Below are positions 62,511-64,000 of a stretch of 64,000 nt of DNA, in pieces; within the stretch, counting starts at the first letter, position 1, and each line of letters opens with the position of its first letter. Source of the stretch: Gaoshiqia hydrogeniformans (lineage in GTDB: Bacteria > Bacteroidota > Bacteroidia > Bacteroidales > Prolixibacteraceae); NCBI RefSeq assembly GCF_049347105.1, contig NZ_CP186334.1:1550001-1614000 (forward strand), given 5' to 3'. Below the pieces are notes generated by a model. It had not been told where the DNA came from. It saw only the letters and a program-made list of their open reading frames with translations, and made no database searches. Made by a program: the position numbers and the translations under genes.

Positions 62511-62870
62511 TTAATTGTATCCCATCTTCTTCATGATCTTCCGGAACTGGTGGTCGAGCCCAAGCAGCAGTAATACCAAAACAGCGATAAAAAAGCAGCC
62601 GGTATACAAGGGGTTGTATTCGAACCGGATCCGGCGGGTATCTGAAAAAAGATGAAGGAGGTTAAACGAGAAGAAATACTCCAGCACAAAAAAAGCGCCC
62701 CCGACCAGGACGAGCGAAACAGCGCCCGCCAACAGCAGGCTCAGGTAATAAGCCCGTCGGCTTTTCTTTTCCCTTTCTGCAAGGACGCGGTTCATAACCT
62801 GTTCTTCAAATCCGTCAGACAGCTCGCCGGTTCGTTGAACCAGGGTTTTTATCAGCGCTTTATCTTTCAT
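62511..62870 (-). CDS. Small membrane protein co-encoded with an ECF sigma factor
   Basis: 119 residues with two transmembrane helices (LSLLLAGAVSLVLVGGAFFV and YTGCFFIAVLVLLLLGLDHQ) and short basic ends. The N-terminal 40 residues (LSDGFEEQVMNRVLAEREKK) are soluble and face the cytoplasm if the helices pair. Its ATG lies 11 bases inside the sigma gene, so translation is coupled. By position it may be an anti-sigma factor, but no zinc or FecR motif is visible, and I do not recognise the family. Confidence 0.7.
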   Translation of the reverse strand: MKDKALIKTLVQRTGELSDGFEEQVMNRVLAEREKKSRRAYYLSLLLAGAVSLVLVGGAFFVLEYFFSFNLLHLFSDTRRIRFEYNPLYTGCFFIAVLVLLLLGLDHQFRKIMKKMGYN

Positions 62871-63420
62871 GGTTCTTGTTGTTAATCAAAAATACAATCT
62901 TTTTCCTAACCCGGAATAGTTTTATTTTGACGTTATCGGCGCTCAGAGCAGTAATATCCGACAGCTCTTTCACCGATTTACCCTGCGTGTAATAGAGCGA
63001 AATCAGCGCTTTATCTTCCGGGTTTAGTTGTTCCACAGCCGCCTCGATCTGTTGCATCATCGTCTCGTCGTCCTCCCGGTCGAGCAGTTCATCCACGGTT
63101 TCGTCGGGAATGTTGTCAAGCGCCTTGTCGTCGATATCGGGGTACCGCAGCTTTTTTTTACGGGTGTACGAAATCGTCGTGTTATAGGCGATGCGGTACA
63201 ACCAGGTGGACAAGCCTGAGCCTCCCCGAAAAGAATCCAGCCGGCCGAAAGCTTTAACGAAAACATCCTGGGCCAGCTCCTCCGCATCTTCCCGGCACGG
63301 AATCATTTGCCGGATTAAAGCATGAACCGGACGCTGATAACGCTTCAGCAGAACGGAGTACGCCCTCGGCTCTCCGTCCAGCACACGTTTGATCAGGTCA
63401 GTTTCATTCAGGTGCTCCAT
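62860..63420 (-). CDS. ECF RNA polymerase sigma factor (RpoE-like)
   Basis: 186 residues. Region 2: YSVLLKRYQRPVHALIRQMI, AEELAQDVFVKAFGRLDSFR and STWLYRIAYNTTISYTRKKK. Region 4: EDKALISLYYTQGKSVKELS and LSADNVKIKLFRVRKKIV. Closer to the general RpoE-type stress factors than to the sus-type factors of this window. It overlaps the membrane protein downstream by 11 bases and is divergent from the DUF6249-like gene. Confidence 0.93.
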   Translation of the reverse strand: MEHLNETDLIKRVLDGEPRAYSVLLKRYQRPVHALIRQMIPCREDAEELAQDVFVKAFGRLDSFRGGSGLSTWLYRIAYNTTISYTRKKKLRYPDIDDKALDNIPDETVDELLDREDDETMMQQIEAAVEQLNPEDKALISLYYTQGKSVKELSDITALSADNVKIKLFRVRKKIVFLINNKNHER

Positions 63421-63577
63421 ATTATGTGCTTTGACGCATACGTACGGGCTTGGTTACAACCTGCGGCAAACCCGTTCAGACAAAAAAAACCTCCCGCCTG
63501 TTGACGGGTGTAACCAAATTCCGGGGCCGGCGTCCAACCTCACAAAGAACAAAATTATTGATTTAAAAATTACCGCT

Positions 63578-63985
63578 ATGATGGACTTTATTACGATTCC
63601 GCTGGTTGTCGGAATGATTACACTGGGCATTTATAAATTGTTTGAACTGTTTGTACACCGCAAAGAACGGCTCACGATGATTGAAAAGATCGGATCGACT
63701 TTCGATGCTTCGATGGTACAAAACAAATTCAATTTCCCCGAAAAAAACCGGCCGGTATTTGGCACGCTCAAGATTGCCTGTTTACTGCTGGGGGTTGGCC
63801 TGGGGCTGTTGCTTGGGTTTGTGCTTTCACACTCTTTGGGGCTAAACGATTTGTTGGATGGTAACCACTATATCAGGGAAACGGTTGGCGTTATTTACGG
63901 CGCTTCGGTTTTGCTTTTCGGTGGCATCGGTTTACTGATTGCTTTCATCCTGGAAATGAAGTATTCGAAAAAGCCGGGAGAATAA
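63578..63985 (+). CDS. DUF6249-like small membrane protein
   Basis: 135 residues from ATG 63578 (63581 also possible); the longer frame to 63389 overlaps the sigma gene and is rejected. Three predicted helices: FITIPLVVGMITLGIYKLFE, LKIACLLLGVGLGLLLGFVL and ASVLLFGGIGLLIAFILEMK. The middle soluble part (HRKERLTMIEKIG) is basic. In Bacteroidota such proteins often stand divergent from an ECF factor of this type, as here. Function unknown. Confidence 0.75.
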   Translation: MMDFITIPLVVGMITLGIYKLFELFVHRKERLTMIEKIGSTFDASMVQNKFNFPEKNRPVFGTLKIACLLLGVGLGLLLGFVLSHSLGLNDLLDGNHYIRETVGVIYGASVLLFGGIGLLIAFILEMKYSKKPGE

Positions 63986-64000
63986 AGTTCCCGCTCCCAT

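Overview
The window is a 64 kb piece of a Bacteroidota chromosome. Evidence for this is the SusC/SusD pairs with ECF sigma/FecR switches, a type IX secretion C-terminal domain, many promoters of the TTTG/TAnnTTTG type, and A-rich leaders in place of Shine-Dalgarno sites. The mix of sulfatases, alpha-fucosidases, HU-HIG and HU-SPOR proteins fits the Marinilabiliales/Prolixibacteraceae side of the phylum, but I cannot fix a genus from sequence alone. I saw no rRNA, tRNA, CRISPR array or prophage.

Layout. 0-12 kb is mostly housekeeping: the 5' part of a GH9 glycosidase, a MurK/MurQ-like cell-wall recycling pair, a GntR-deoC-MazG-dtd operon, riboflavin synthase, a DUF2007-Usp-Usp protein, a folM/folB/folK-like pterin operon, a flavin reductase and an M3 peptidase. 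12.2-38.8 kb is a polysaccharide utilization region. Two ECF-FecR-SusC-SusD loci lie head to tail on the minus strand with a GH88/GH105-type hydrolase, a secreted beta-helix protein and two GH29 alpha-L-fucosidases. Two sulfatases run divergently on the plus strand. Together they suggest uptake and breakdown of a sulfated, fucose- and uronate-containing glycan such as a fucan. Gene relics and tandem repeats lie at both borders of this block.

38.8-55 kb holds RluA-GalE, an HU-SPOR protein, an LD-carboxypeptidase, a CzcCBA-type metal efflux operon, YraN, MmcQ/YjbR and S4 small proteins, a broken DUF3078 gene behind an MscS channel, and a BtuFCD-like vitamin B12 importer under a clear cobalamin riboswitch. 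55-64 kb holds an HU-HIG protein with three operator-like 22-bp repeats upstream, an FtsX/MacB-type ABC exporter cluster, an ECF sigma factor with an overlapping membrane protein, and a divergent DUF6249-type protein. The exporter cluster has been invaded by a DUF559 endonuclease gene lying between inverted repeats.

The least ordinary features are the DUF559 cassette with terminal inverted repeats and the adjacent 20-codon ghost of a lost permease; the triple 22-bp repeat before the HU-like gene; the cluster of relics and 23-bp tandem repeats between the polysaccharide locus and the sulfatases; the DUF3078 gene with an internal deletion; and a 15-bp perfect inverted repeat upstream of the exporter operon.
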